Below, one piece after another: positions 23,482 to 35,450 of a stretch of 64,000 bases of DNA (the first letter of the stretch is position 1; every line of letters begins with the position of its first letter). Source of the stretch: Brachypodium distachyon. Lineage: Eukaryota; Streptophyta; Magnoliopsida; Poales; Poaceae. The DNA is taken from NCBI RefSeq assembly GCF_000005505.3, contig NC_016131.3, forward strand, positions 28,015,001 through 28,079,000, read 5' to 3'. Under the pieces are notes generated by a model. That model was given only the letters and a program-made list of their open reading frames with translations. It did no database searches and was not told where the DNA came from. Position numbers and translations under genes: made by a program.

Positions 23482-23744
23482 GGGCTTATTTGGTTCACAG
23501 GATTATGAAATCACAACAATAGGAAAAGTAAAGGATTGGAATGCCATGCGCACACTAATCCATATAATTTTGAAATGAGCTCTTACCTAATGCTTAAAAT
23601 CTTTAGAAATTATACCAATATAGACACAATCCTTAGAAATTTAATCTTTATTTCTATAAAATGAATGCTACAAATAAGAAAAAAAATCTAAGGGTTGGAA
23701 TCCTGTAAAATTCCTTTAAAAATCCCTCCAACCGAACGAACCCC
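23482..23744. mobile_element. MITE with GGGCTTATTTGG ends
   Basis: The left end GGGCTTATTTGGTTCACAGG and the inverted right end (complement GGGGTTCGTTCGGTTGGAGGG) resemble a common class of small grass DNA elements of uncertain superfamily. The interior is AT-rich and non-coding. Confidence 0.6.
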
Positions 23745-23929
23745 TAATATACATATAGTGTGTGTCCTTCATGTCGTGTTAATAAAACACCAGGTAGCGA
23801 TATATAATCAAACTATGTGGCTATGTCAATTTTTCTTGACTTGTTAGTCGTTGCCTCCTAGAAACAAAGACCATACCAAAGAAAAAAAAACTGGAGCTCA
23901 AAAAAGGTAAAGTTGAGAATAACCCCTCA

Positions 23930-25454
23930 GGCCTCGTTTGGCTGTAGGGTATTGTAGGGTACTGGGGTATTTTCCCCTAGAGTATTTGGTGAAAAATTCC
24001 CCCACCAATACTCTGAAATACTCTTCCCCAAAAATACACTACGATCTCTTTTCTCAAATGTGTTGTTTGGTAGCCAGGTAATTAATCACTTATCATAAAA
24101 TCTCAGACAACAATTCAACAGAAGTCTAAATTATTACAACTTCAGCTCGGTTTTTCTTCTTCAAAACAATAGTCCACAAGGTACTAGCAGCACAGGCTAA
24201 TCAGCTCTCAAACAATGGCATTTGCGTTGTATCCTAGGCCAAAGGTCAACACACTCCTTTGCCAACGGGTCCACTGATAGCTGATCCTGCAAAGGATGAA
24301 TAACACCAACATTACTAACGGTTCAATGTGAAAAGTTGCCTTATGTAACAGCGACCAAGTTAGACGCCATAAAATTTCGAAGTGCACGAGAGGTAAAAAT
24401 ATGAAACTTTGAAGATGCACACAGTTTCTAAAATGTACCAACAACTCAGCTTAAATTACAGATACTTGATCCTTCAAATTTTTTTACAGATACTCGAGAT
24501 TCATGGTCGTTGATCGACTTTCGATTCAGACTAGTATTCCAGATTGAATTTCCCAACCAGTATTCCAGATTCAGACTATAGAAACACCATGGATCATACT
24601 TGGGGCACTAGTATTCCATATGGAATGCTTTAGATTATCTAATTCTACTCCTGAGCTTCAAACCAGTTTAATAACCCAAGGGAATAATCTGAGAACACCA
24701 GAATCACTAGGAATGAGTACAGTATAGTACTATAGTAGTCATTAGGCAACATGATTAATCACATGCCCAAAAGAAAGAAAGCAGTACTAGAACACCCTGC
24801 AATCATTCCAAACAACACACAATGCAATTTTAAACTGTTACGGTTTGCATCACTACAGCAAAGATTCATCGCTAGCCAGTATTTGTTCCGGTGCTAAATC
24901 TGGCTGAGGCGTAGGCGGCCCTGGAAGAAGGCGGTGCTAGGGGCTGGCCAGAGGTGGAGATGGGAGGAGAATCAAGATTAAGGCCTTAATCAGGAGGGCA
25001 ACAATAGAGGAAAGGGTAGATCCAGACGGGGAGAAGAAGACCTCGTCTCACTACTGCTTGCCATCCCTGACCACGACGACAGGATTTGGGGAAGAGTCAA
25101 GTTGGGAAGAAGAGCAAGAAGACAGGACTATAACCTCGACGTCGCCCGAGGATTCGTCGACTGTCGCAGAGTCGTCGCCGACGCAGGTTCAACGGCTGGA
25201 CGGAGGGGCGCCGGGGTCGGGCTTCGTTTACTCCCCTCAGGATTCGCCTCTGCGAGGCTCACTGCGCCGCCGCGCCTCTAAAATGCGAACCCCCTCCCGG
25301 CGTCTCGAATGATAGCCCACAAGAGGTGTATCTAGGGGTTTTTTCTGGGTTTACACGACTCGGGCTGTCAAACGAGCTGCAAAGTGGATCTGCGAGAGCT
25401 GGAACGATAATTTAAACGGGTTTCATCTAGAATACTCTACGGTCAAACAAGGCC
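23930..25454. mobile_element. Non-autonomous Harbinger-like element
   Basis: Terminal inverted repeats GGCCTCGTTTGGCTGTAGGG at the left and the complement GGCCTTGTTTGACCGTAGAG at the right match at most positions over about 24 bp. Both ends are flanked by TCA (23,927-23,929 and 25,455-25,457), a 3-bp target duplication as in PIF/Harbinger. The interior has short open frames near 25,058-25,312 but no transposase. The right end sits directly against the first NAA38 exon. Confidence 0.7.
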
Positions 25455-25457
25455 TCA

Positions 25458-25686
25458 CGAGTCGGGTGAAGGTTCTATGGAAAAAGGAATCCCCCTCGAG
25501 TTTTTCTCCTTGGCCTCCGCCACCATCCCCATTCCCCCGTAGCTCCCTGCCGCCCTCTGCCCCTCGCCGTCGGCCTCCTGGAAGACCTCCAACCCAAGCG
25601 ACAGAGCCCGCAAACAACCCCGACGTCGTCCGGCCCCGAGCTCCCTCAGGACCCCCTCTCTTCCGGCCGCCGCCACCAGCAGCAAG
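25458..25686 (+). other. Probable 5' UTR exon of NAA38
   Basis: A GC/CT-rich stretch ends in a good donor (AGCAAG|GTGAGG at 25,686). The matching acceptor is CTCTGGCAG|AGGG at 26,986, eight bases before the NAA38 ATG, making a roughly 1.3-kb UTR intron. The upstream limit is uncertain. The Harbinger-like element ends at 25,454, so the promoter may lie in or overlap it. Confidence 0.5.
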
Positions 25687-26994
25687 GTGAGGTCATCCCC
25701 TCCCGCTTTCCCTGTTCAGATGTGAATAACGGGCCACCACCAGCAAAATCATGCGCGCGAAATCGTGGGCTGGGAGCCTTGCATCGCTTACCCCTGCAAC
25801 GGAATGAATAGCGAGGGCCGAGGAGCGTGGTGGCGCGCGTGGGCCGCAGTCGATCCTTTCGAGGGCGGCATGGCCGTATTGAAGGGAGAAGGGTGGTGGC
25901 CTTGGCGGCTCCGGTCCATCGAGGTCGGAGGAGGACGGGGAGGGGCGATACGGGTGGATGCCTTTGGCCCTGTGGGGGGTATTGGTCTATTGGATCACTG
26001 AGGCCCAAGCGTGCCTAGCCTCATGCTTATTTTTCTTCCCAATGATTCATTAGAATTCCATTTAGATATCACGTTTGAGTTTTGTTGGAATCTAGCACTA
26101 CTATCATAGCTATCGTGAAAAAGAAATCCCAGGTTAAGCCATTAGATAGCAGTCGCCACTGACAGCAACATAATCTTTGCATATTCTGCTTTAAGGAAAC
26201 ACCAGGTAGTATATTTCGCTCTAAAATTGAAGATACAGTTAACTTCATCCACCATGCTCGATCAAGAGATGCCTGTTGATCTAGGCTTGGTCTACTGGGT
26301 TACACTGAAGATCGCACCATTCTCAAAGCAAGTTACTAAATTATCAGCGTGGTTAGTTTCATTTCATAGTAGACGTTGAAGAGGCTGATAAAAGATACTA
26401 AACCATTATTTACTTGTGATATAGAGGTTGCAGTTCTATATGGATAAACTGTCATTTTAATGGCTGGCCCTGCGTGGCATCTGAACTTTATTCTACTCTA
26501 GGTTAGTTTCTCTAGTGTAGTGTCATTAGATTTCTTTCGTCCCATAACCTACATGTTTGGTTAGTAGTTTCCTGGTGATGCTCGAACCCGCTCCCTCTCT
26601 TTTTCCTGGTGATGCTCATTAGACTGTTTTTTACGTTGCTTAATGGAAAATTGGGATAGCCTGGTTCAGAAAAAGAAGAAGCTGTGATTGTCAACTATGT
26701 ATGATATCTTGTTATCTACTTGTTCACGGCATGTTGCAACGCTTGCCAGATTTTTTTCCCTTGCTTCTGCCACTGATGGTTCCATATCCATCGGGACTGT
26801 AATTGTGGATCTGATACTGCTTCCTGTTTAGTATCAGTGATCTACTGGTGTATTAAGGGGCTTCATACAGCTTTGATGAATATTCACCTTAGTTCAGTGA
26901 GATTTCTTGAAAGATTTTTCTCACTGGTGTAGACTACAATTTTTTTTCCATCACCTGATATTGATTCTAGAATTCATCTCTGGCAGAGGGCATA

Positions 26995-27366
26995 ATGGAG
27001 GGACCACCTGATGGTCAAGCTTTTTTGGGCCCTGAAGCTACTTACCTCAACAGCTCTACTACATCTGTGGATACAACTAGCAGCAGCTCACAGCATGTAG
27101 CAAAACTCCAGAAGCTGCTTTTTCGGAGAATGCTGATCGGGGTGAACGATGGACGCTATTTCCTTGGGTTGTTTCACTGCATCGACAAGCAAGGGAACAT
27201 AATCCTTCAGGACGCAGTGGAGTACCGAAGCGCGCGCCATTCTCCTTCGCCTCCAACAGAACAGAGGTGCCTTGGGCTCATCCTGATCCCCGCAGCTTGC
27301 CGTTTATCTTGCCATGTTGATTGCTTTATTGAAGAGCAGATGTCTCTCCTGTCCTTGGACAAGTGA
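26995..27366 (+). CDS. NAA38: N-alpha-acetyltransferase 38, NatC auxiliary subunit (LSMD1-like)
   Basis: Small Sm-fold subunit of the NatC complex (with NAA30 and NAA35), which acetylates protein N-termini such as Met-Leu or Met-Ile in the cytosol. The 123-aa frame is in one exon. After a Ser/Thr-rich N-terminus of about 32 residues, an Sm1-like strand region (KLLFRRMLIGVNDGRYFLG, about 40-58) and HCIDKQGNIILQDAVEY lead to the Sm2-like segment GLILIPAACRLSCHVD (about 93-108). Length and the conserved RYFLGLFHCIDKQGN signature fit the family. The start ATG lies just after a splice acceptor. The gene is tail to tail with RGTA, 652 bp apart. Confidence 0.85.
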   Translation: MEGPPDGQAFLGPEATYLNSSTTSVDTTSSSSQHVAKLQKLLFRRMLIGVNDGRYFLGLFHCIDKQGNIILQDAVEYRSARHSPSPPTEQRCLGLILIPAACRLSCHVDCFIEEQMSLLSLDK

Positions 27367-28017
27367 AGGATGTTTTTGATATTTTTCTGCTCTCCCAAGC
27401 ATATATAGCTTAGACGTATTTATGTCTGGAAACCTTCTTACGGTGACTTACTTAATTTGTAGTCTTCTGTCATGTGAGATTCCCTGCATATTTTGTTATT
27501 CTAGCTGGATGACAGATTTCAGTTCAATATAACAAAACTGAAAGTGCTATACTTCTACTGCTTAAATCTTCAATCAGTGTGACTGGCTGTGAAATCGACA
27601 AGAATTTGTAAACTGGATTTGGTTTTTGATTGTAATTGATGCCATACAAGGGTATTTCACAATGTGTCATCAAGTGAAATTACCCTGGATGGCATGGCAC
27701 ATAGTATTGCACAACGCAGTTAGGAAAACTAGCCTGACAGTTTGTACGTAAAATTTTCCTGAAAAAAATAAATAGGTTTGTATGTAAAATTATATTTTTG
27801 TTGATTTTCAGTCTGCCAAACTTCTGCTGGCAACGTAAATGCCCATGGTGAACTGCAAATGCAATTCTGTAGTGGTACCAAAGAACATTGTATTTGTCTC
27901 TCAAATCTGCTTACAGAAGCTGTAATACACATGGAGCAGATCTATGGCTGCTAGCAAAAAAAGAGTACAATGATTACTTTTGACATCCCATCCAAGTTTC
28001 TATTCTCTGATGAATAG
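27367..28017. other. Convergent intergenic region, NAA38 to RGTA
   Basis: Holds the 3' UTRs of the two facing genes. AT-rich, with no repeat or gene seen. Confidence 0.6.
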
Positions 28018-31000
28018 CTAATGAACACATGTGCCGTCAAGGAATTTTAGAGAAGGACTGAGTGTCATCACAACAGTTCTGAATGTATCTTTGTTGGCAA
28101 CTGCATTTCCTTTGACGTCAAGCTGCACCAAGTTCACAGATTTGAAGAACAAAATGGCGTCCCAGAATTCCTCGACATTGATGTTTTTCTTTCGGCACTC
28201 TTCAAATGCATCACATGGTTCGACTTTGTGTGAAAACGGAGATAAGCAGATATACCGTGCTGTGTCTATCGAGTGAGCTCCAATCTCGTTACATGATAAA
28301 TCTAGTACTTTCAAAGAAATTATCTTCGTGAGAGGTTCAAGTGATGTGAAACCACTGATCTGGTTGTTGCTGATGTTCAGGCAGACAAGCTGCTGCAAAG
28401 CCTCCAAACCTGAAAAACACACACACACACACAATAATTTAGTTTCTTGTAACTGTTGAGGTGTAAAATCTGTTCAGGTGTCAGCTTATAACTTGGAGCA
28501 AGAATCTTGGAAGACATAAATTATTTTAATCAATTTCATTTGAGAAGCTAATTCGTAGGCCCTGTACTCCTATTCCGCTGATAACTACCAAAATGCTTCT
28601 GAAAAAGATGTAACCTTCAACTGATCGGAGATTGTTATGGCTTAGGTCCAGCATTTGAACCCACAGTAAACGCTCAGGATATCCAATGCGTGTTAATGCC
28701 AATCTGCAAAGTTGCACATGATTTAACGGAGATAGATTTGATTGCACTTGGTCTGAACAGTGCTCCATGAAAGTCGCCATATTGCATGTCAACTGCAAGA
28801 AAAGGACATGTTAGACTTCAGCAAATTCTATGTTTATATGCAACCCATTAAATGATGATAACACGGAGGGAGCATCTTTTACACAAATTTTATAAAATGT
28901 TAATTAATCATACTCCATCCTTTTGATGAACAATATTAACCTTCTAACTTGAGTCGACATAGTTCCAAAGGGTGTTAAAACACCACATGGTTATCAGTGT
29001 AAATTAGTTTACCTGGATTATTAGACGGTTTCAAGGAGCATGCAGATGATTACTCGAACACACAGAGAACACGTGGTGTTATCAAACTTTCTAATGAATC
29101 AACAGGAACTTTCTAATGAATCAACAGGTCAGAGAACTTGTAGGCTCTAGTTATTTCACCATAGCACTAAACTTTAATATAAATGGAGAAGAAATTCTCG
29201 TAAACAGCCCCAGTAATGTAAAAACATAAAAAAATTCCAAAATAGTCATGTTAATACTTGTTTTTTAAGTGCACAATTCCACAAATACTAAAAGCTTCCA
29301 GTTTTTCATAACCAAAATTTTTAAGCAAATTTGTTAAACAATTCTTCACTTTACCTGATCCATTTGGACTGAGCTCCGCTCATCCTCATAATATCTTTTA
29401 TGAGATGGATCCAGGTAAATCAGGTCACTGAAGAACCCTAGTGCCTCTTCGCAGTATCCCTTCCTTTCAATGGGAGAATTTCCACGGGACTTTATTGCAG
29501 CACAAGCAAGCGATAGCCGTGCTAATGTCAACTTGGCAAATTTGCTGCAAAAGAGCAAGTATAATGTGAAAACAAAGGTCAGAATGATTAAGCAGCTGCT
29601 GCAAAAGTAATGAAGAGTCTAACCTATTCTCATCAGGCAATTCTCTGAAAAGGTCAATTTGTTCAGACAATGCTTCCAAATGCCATTTTGACTCCTCTTG
29701 AACCAAGGCATCAGTGATGTTTAGGTGATCAAAAGGGACAGAACTGGGGTTTCCGTGAGATTGGACTGATTCTGAGCCATTCCAGGAAATTGGGTCATGA
29801 AACAGATCGATATTCCGTGCTTTATCATCATTGTTGCCCAGTTCAATGGTAAACATAAAATGCACAGGACAATTGCAATGAGAGCCACTTCTAGACACAA
29901 TGTCATCTGAGCAGGGTATACTTACTTCTACAGAAAATTGTTGTGAACTGCTACATTCTTTGTTTGTAATTTCAAGATATGTGGCCCAACAGTTGGAATG
30001 TCCAGAGTCTGTTATTGAGAGGGGCCTCCATTGAATATTGTTACCAATCACCAAATCAGAATTCAACTTCACAGTTGATGGACTTAATCCTTTGACAGGC
30101 TCATTGAAATAGAGAACAATGGGCACAATCCCTTCCTTCAATGAGGAAGACACTGTGTTCAGGTCATCTTTTTTCCCAACCAGAGATAAACTTAGTTTGG
30201 CACCATTGCAAGGCCATGATGAAATCAGTTGTGGATTTTCTGGACTGGATGTCTGAGCTAAAAGCCAGAGGTGATAGAACCATCCGCTTTGGTCACTCGG
30301 GTCTGTAAAAAGTGCTTGGGTTACAAGTTCAAACTCCTCTGAACATATCTTCTGCTTTGACTCAAAACCCTTCCTCTGTTGGGTAAGCAGATTGGACAGA
30401 AGTATACTGCAACAAACTAAGTGAGATATTGCAGCATATAACACAACATGTCATGAAAAGTAATTACCAAAAACAGATAGTAAACCAAATAGAGTACTCA
30501 ACCAAATACTACAGATCGAAACAACTAACACCAAGATAATACAATGTACTCAAAACATCTCACAAAAGTTACAAGAGTGTATATGTACTTCTGCAGGGTA
30601 CCAATAGTAGTCCAAACAACAAAGAACTAAGTCCCATTAAGTTTCCATTTGCTGTTTTACAAGATATGCACTATAATTTCGATAGATTACATGACAGTCC
30701 TGTTGCCAACACATTTGTGCATCATTCACTACAGACGAAGCATAATTTGGATGGATTTAAGGTTCCATTTAGTTGACTGTTATTAGTTATCATGATCCAT
30801 CACAAAAGGTCAGAACAAGTTTCAAATGTCAAAGCATGGACATGTCGAAGAGCATTTAGAACGAACGTCGCTAAAAATTGCATACCTACGATTATGCCAT
30901 GCTGAGTAATTACTGAAGTTGTCACAGATCTTATCCATTGTGTACTTAAGCTCTTCCTCTTCTGGCACCCCCATAAACTTAGCGAGGAACCTGTGAAGGG

Positions 31001-31912
31001 TGGAAATCAGTCTAATTAATATCTTTGATCTTATTTCCAACAAAGAAATCTACCTGCGGTAATTCCATCCGTGGAAGTTCCTTGCGTCCACCTTTAACAG
31101 TTTATCCAATAGGCCGAATTCACGCTTGAAATCCACTGGGGTAAGCTTTTGATTTAACAACCACTTGCGATGATACCACGCCCCATAAGATTTTGGATTT
31201 TGCCTCAAAGCAATCTCCACCTTCAAAATTACAAACAGAGGATTATCAAGCAATCGACTACACATGCACTTAAAACAACTAAAGCACAAAACTTTATTAT
31301 TGGCACAATCTAGCTCCAATTGTTATTTCTTACTCTGCAATCGACTGAATTCTATTCACAAAGATGAGCAACTTGATTTCTGGTGAGCATAGAACAATCT
31401 GACACATGATCAAACTTGATGGCCCACAACTTACCACTCTGAGCTCGTCGTCAACAGAAGACTTGATGGCCTCTGGGTCAGTAAGCTCCCTGAGATTGTG
31501 CTGCAGGGCAAGCTTCCGGTAGTTCCACGCAGTATAGGCCTCCGGATTTATCTCGAGAAGCTTGAAGCTCAGCCCAAGCGCCTCCTCGGTATACCTACAG
31601 GCCGAATTTAGTAAGTATACTCCTGCTACATTTGCTCCAATGTTGACGAAGAAAGGGCGAAATACACAGCAGCAGAGACGAGGATCTAGTGCTCTTTCGC
31701 TACGATCGACTAAGCAACTCATTAGAGATCGATCTCGCGAGAGGCTTCGGAGGTTGCAAGGCACGGCAAGAGGAAGAGGAGGAGGAGTAGGCTTACGTGC
31801 GGGAGTGGTGGTTCTGCAGGACCTGGACCTGGAGGTCCCGGAGCTTGGCGGCCTTCGCTGCGGCCGCCGCGTCGTCCTCCGGCTTCGCCGGGCGGCGAGG
31901 CTGGCCGTGCAT
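28018..31912 (-). CDS. RGTA1: Rab geranylgeranyltransferase, alpha subunit
   Basis: Alpha subunit of geranylgeranyl transferase type II, which with the beta subunit and Rab escort protein adds geranylgeranyl groups to Rab GTPases for vesicle traffic. Eight exons splice in phase: 31797-31912, 31435-31594, 31054-31220, 30886-30990, 29624-30406, 29355-29544, 28615-28792 and 28018-28409, giving 696 aa. Prenyltransferase-alpha repeats show the W-x-x-R/K signature: AYTAWNYRK, SYGAWYHRKW, NFHGWNYRR, NYSAWHNRS and DQSGWFYHLW. Long exon 5 includes an Ig-like insert region (about 260-430). The C-terminus (about 525-696) has leucine-rich repeats (VQMLDLSHNNLRSVEG, LVCLNISNNQISG, LKVLDLSCNEIG). Such an Ig-like plus LRR layout is known for mammalian RabGGTA. 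The N-terminal MHGQPRRP start is usual for the family. No defect was seen. Confidence 0.93.
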
Positions 31913-32426
31913 CTCGATACTTCTCCGGCGACGGCCACCAGCAGGGGAAGTTGGATCTCAAGGTCTCAAGGAGAACGAACCCAGCGGTGGTCGCCGGCGG
32001 AGAGAGTGGAATGGGTAGTGTTTGCCGTCGGATCTACTACATCCGGACAAAACAGCCCCTCGTGAAACATAGCTGGCCAATGGGCCGGCCCGGGCCCGGC
32101 ACACGAGCCCAGCCTGGCCGAAAAGAAAGCCCAGCTCTCGTTCAGCCCGGCTCCCCTTCGTCTTCCTCCTGCCGCGCGCCCCGTGCGCCGCCGCCGCCGC
32201 TTCCTGTGCAGCTTCGCCGAGCCTGTTCCCTGCGCCACCACCACGCCTGCTCCATGCTCCCTGCGCCGCCTGATGATCAGGATTCGGGACTTGGCCTATG
32301 GGGAGGGAGGATCGGGACGAGGCAGGATCGTGTCGGGTCGGGACGAGGCCATGGGATTTTTTTTTCTTTGAGAGGTGAATTGGAGAGGAAGGATCGGGGG
32401 GTTCGCCTGCCGGCACGGCCCGTCTA
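31913..32426. other. Upstream region of RGTA
   Basis: GC-rich sequence that should contain the RGTA promoter and leader (minus strand). The open frames on both strands are compositional and carry no known domain. It ends at the Harbinger target site. Confidence 0.5.
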
Positions 32427-32471
32427 GAACATCTTCAGCAGAGGTCGAAGCCAAAAAATTGTCTTCGGCAG

Positions 32472-33618
32472 CTAATTTTTTTTTAAATAATATGAATTAT
32501 TTAATCATTATTCAAAATAATACATGTTTTAGAATTTTTTTAAAAAATAATACACCCTTAGTTTAGGTTAGGCCGACTGAAACTAATCGGCCTCGGTCAG
32601 GCCGACCCTTGTCAGCATTGCCCAGGACGATTAGGTCCTAGTCGGCTTCGGTCAGGCCGACTGGGTGCTCGTCTTCCTCGTACGTAGAGGAACATAATGC
32701 CATTGCTCGCCCGTTGATCTCCCTTCAATTCTTCTGGTCTTCACTCATTCTCATCGCATTAACACATGAGAATTAATCTTCACTATTCCACGAACCAGTT
32801 CAGGCGCTAGGTCTCCCGTTTTCCTTCTTTAATGGCCACTTCCATTGACACGCACCGAATGCCTCCCGTCGGCATCCGTCTTCCGGTTTCCCTCCTCTAC
32901 CTATAAAAGTCGATTCCTAGCGCGTCACGGTGTGCCTCTGCCCTTCCTCTCTCATTATCCTATTGAGAGGTTGCCCCTCAAGCTCTCTACATCTCGTGCC
33001 ACGACCGTTTTCCTCCGCCGTCTGTCGCCTCCATTGTTGAAGGGGAGCTCGCTCCGAAGCTCTATTCCTCGATTCCTTTCACCGGGAGACTCGTCTGACC
33101 CCCTTCACCTTTTTTGACAAGGTTTCGCGAACAACCGTCGCCGTTTGCCGTGCCGTCCCCGACGTCATGCCGAAGCCGTGCCCGGAGCCCCAGCTGCGAC
33201 GAGAGACCTATTGCGCCTGAACTGGTTCGTGGAATAGTGGGGATTAATTCGTATGTGTTAATGCGAAGAGAATGAGTGGATACTAGGGGAATCGAAGGGA
33301 GATCAACGGCAAGAGTGGCGTTCGAGCTTCTGTTCCCCTATACATGCGAGGAAGACGAACACCCAGTCGGCCTGGCCGAAGCCGACTGGGGCCCAATCGG
33401 TCTGGGCGATGCTGACAAGGGCTAGTCGGCCTGTGAGCTGGCAGGCCGGCCTCCAGTCGGCCTGGGCGAGGCCGAGTGGGCCTAATCGGCTTGGGCCAGG
33501 CCGATTAGCTCCAGTCGGTCTGGGCCAGGCCGAGGGTGTATTATTTTTGAAATTGTTCTAAAACGTGTATTATTTTCAATAATGATTAAATAATTCGTAT
33601 TATTTTTAAAAAATAGCT
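32472..33618. mobile_element. Nested long-TIR (Mutator-like or foldback) element
   Basis: Two long inverted arms (about 32,472-32,807 and 33,213-33,618) surround a 405-bp centre. Landmarks in inverse order include ATGAATTATTTAATCATTATT, ACATGTTTTAGAA and ACCAGTTCAGGCGC. The flanks CTTCGGCAG (32,463-32,471) and CTTCAGCAG (33,619-33,627) form a 9-bp target duplication with one mismatch, as in Mutator-like elements. The arms are rich in repeated GGCCGACT-like motifs, with more copies in the right arm. The centre has CCTATAAAAG near 32,900, a possible promoter, but no transposase. Confidence 0.65.
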
Positions 33619-34150
33619 CTTCAGCAGGCCCCCTATTCGGGCCTCTAAAAGAGGAAGGCCCCTAGAAACACACCTCTGACCCTCATTCCTGGGGGCTCCC
33701 TAGGAGGCCCCTATCTCTCTTTTTTTTGGCTCTCTCTCCTCCTCCCGCGTGGTCTGCTTCTCCTCCCGCCATTTTCCCCGGCAAGCCGCCGGCCTCGATC
33801 GCCTGCCACGCCGCGGCCCTTGCCCACCCAACGCGCCGCCCTCCTCGACCCCAGCGCCGCCCCCATCGACCGCGGCCGTCGCCGCCCTCGACCCCGGTAG
33901 CGCCGCCGCCTCCCCTCGACCCCAGCGCCGCCGCCAGGACCCACTGTGCCGCCCTCGCCCTCCGGCAACGCCGCCTTTGTTCCCCTCGCCCGCTGCCCCC
34001 GTGCCTAGCGCCTGCTACTCCCGTCCGACCCGGCCAGGTGAAATTTCTATCTTTGTTTTTCAATATGTTTGTGTGTAACTAAATTCATATGTATGTGAAT
34101 GAATGGATAAAGATGAATAAATTCAAGGCTACATTGCTCAATTTTTGCAG

Positions 34151-35450
34151 ATGGACAGCTCCAGTGATGATGAACTTGAGCAATGGTTGGAGGAATAGGA
34201 GGAGATTGCTATTGATGATGATGATCTGTACATCTCCATTGCTCTTCTTGCCGAAGCCGGGGAAGAGGAAAAGAGGAACAAGAAGAAGCGGCGTGGAGCA
34301 ATACCGGGGCGTACAGTGGTTCCAAGGGACAGGTTTGGTTCCAACTTGCGCATTGTGGCCCAGTATTTTGCAAATCCTCCAGTGTACAATGAAAAGTTCT
34401 TTAGGAGGAGGTTTAGAATGTCCATGAATCGTTTCTTGCGCATTGTGGATGAGGTTGAGAGCCATGATGATTACTTCAGGCAGAGGGCAAATGCAGTAGG
34501 TCTTCTTGGGGCGACTCCAGTTCAGAAGATTGTTGGTGTGTTCCGCCTACTTGCATATGGTGTTCAGCTGACAATGTTGATGATGTTGTGAGACTTGCTG
34601 AGAGCACTATGAATGAAGCATTCGAGCACTTTGTGAGGGCTGTGGTTGAGAAATTTGGAGAGCAATACTTGAGGGCACCTACGGTGGATGACACAAAACA
34701 TTTATTTGCTATTAACAAGGCTAAAGGGTTTCCATGTATGCTTGGTTCTAAAGAGAGCAATACTTGTGGAAGAATTGCCCAACAGCTTGGAAAGGGATGT
34801 ACTCAGGACATGTGGATGGTCCAACAATGATCCTTGAAGCTGTTGCATCACAAGACTTGTGGATATGGCACTCTTTCTTTGGTCTCCCAGGTTCTCTAAA
34901 TGACATCAATGTTCTGCAACGATCACCATTGTTTCAACGTCTTACATCAGGGACATCTCCGGAGGTGGAGTATGAGGTTAATGGTAACAAGTATACCATG
35001 GGGTACTACCTTGTCGATGGCATCTACCCTTTATGGGCTACTTTTGTGAAGACCATATCTTGTCCACAAGGTAATAAGAAGAAGCATTTTGCAAAGGTGC
35101 AAGAAGCTGTGAGGAAGGATGTGGAGAGAGCATTTGGTGTTCTACAGATTCGTTTTGCAATGGTGAGGGGTCCTGCAAGATGGTGGGACCCGGATATTCT
35201 TTGGTACATCATGACTGCTTGCGTCATTCTGCATAACATGATCATCGACGATGAGCGAGGTGAGGAGGAGGAGTTCGACTATGATCAAGAGGATACAGAG
35301 GTGCTGACTCAAGAGGACTATGGGTACCGTGATCCACTTCTACTAGAGGAGTTCTCGGCGATTCATAGGGGCATTAAAAATAGGCAAACACACGAACAAC
35401 TGAGAGATGATCTTGTTGAGCATCTGTGGGAGTTGCATAGTTCTCAGTAG
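34151..35450 (+). pseudogene. PIF/Harbinger transposase pseudogene (ALP1-like)
   Basis: Remnant of a DDE_Tnp_4 nuclease, the transposase that cuts and rejoins Harbinger elements. The frame starts MDSSSDDELEQW after an acceptor. It is broken by a stop at codon 16 (34,196-34,198), a one-base loss near 34,566 and a further frame change near 34,765. Recognisable blocks are RRRFRMSMNRFLRIVDEV, SQDLWIWHSFFGLPGSLNDI (second acidic residue), DVERAFGVLQIRFAMVRGP (the E) and YIMTACVILHNMIIDDERG. The block that normally holds the first catalytic Asp is replaced by GSKESNT, so the protein could not work. The last 228-residue frame (34,764-35,450) is intact. Confidence 0.85.

Noticed and set aside
31562..32065. 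Plus-strand open frame of 167 codons
   Set aside because: Antisense to RGTA exon 1 and its GC-rich promoter; no recognisable domain.
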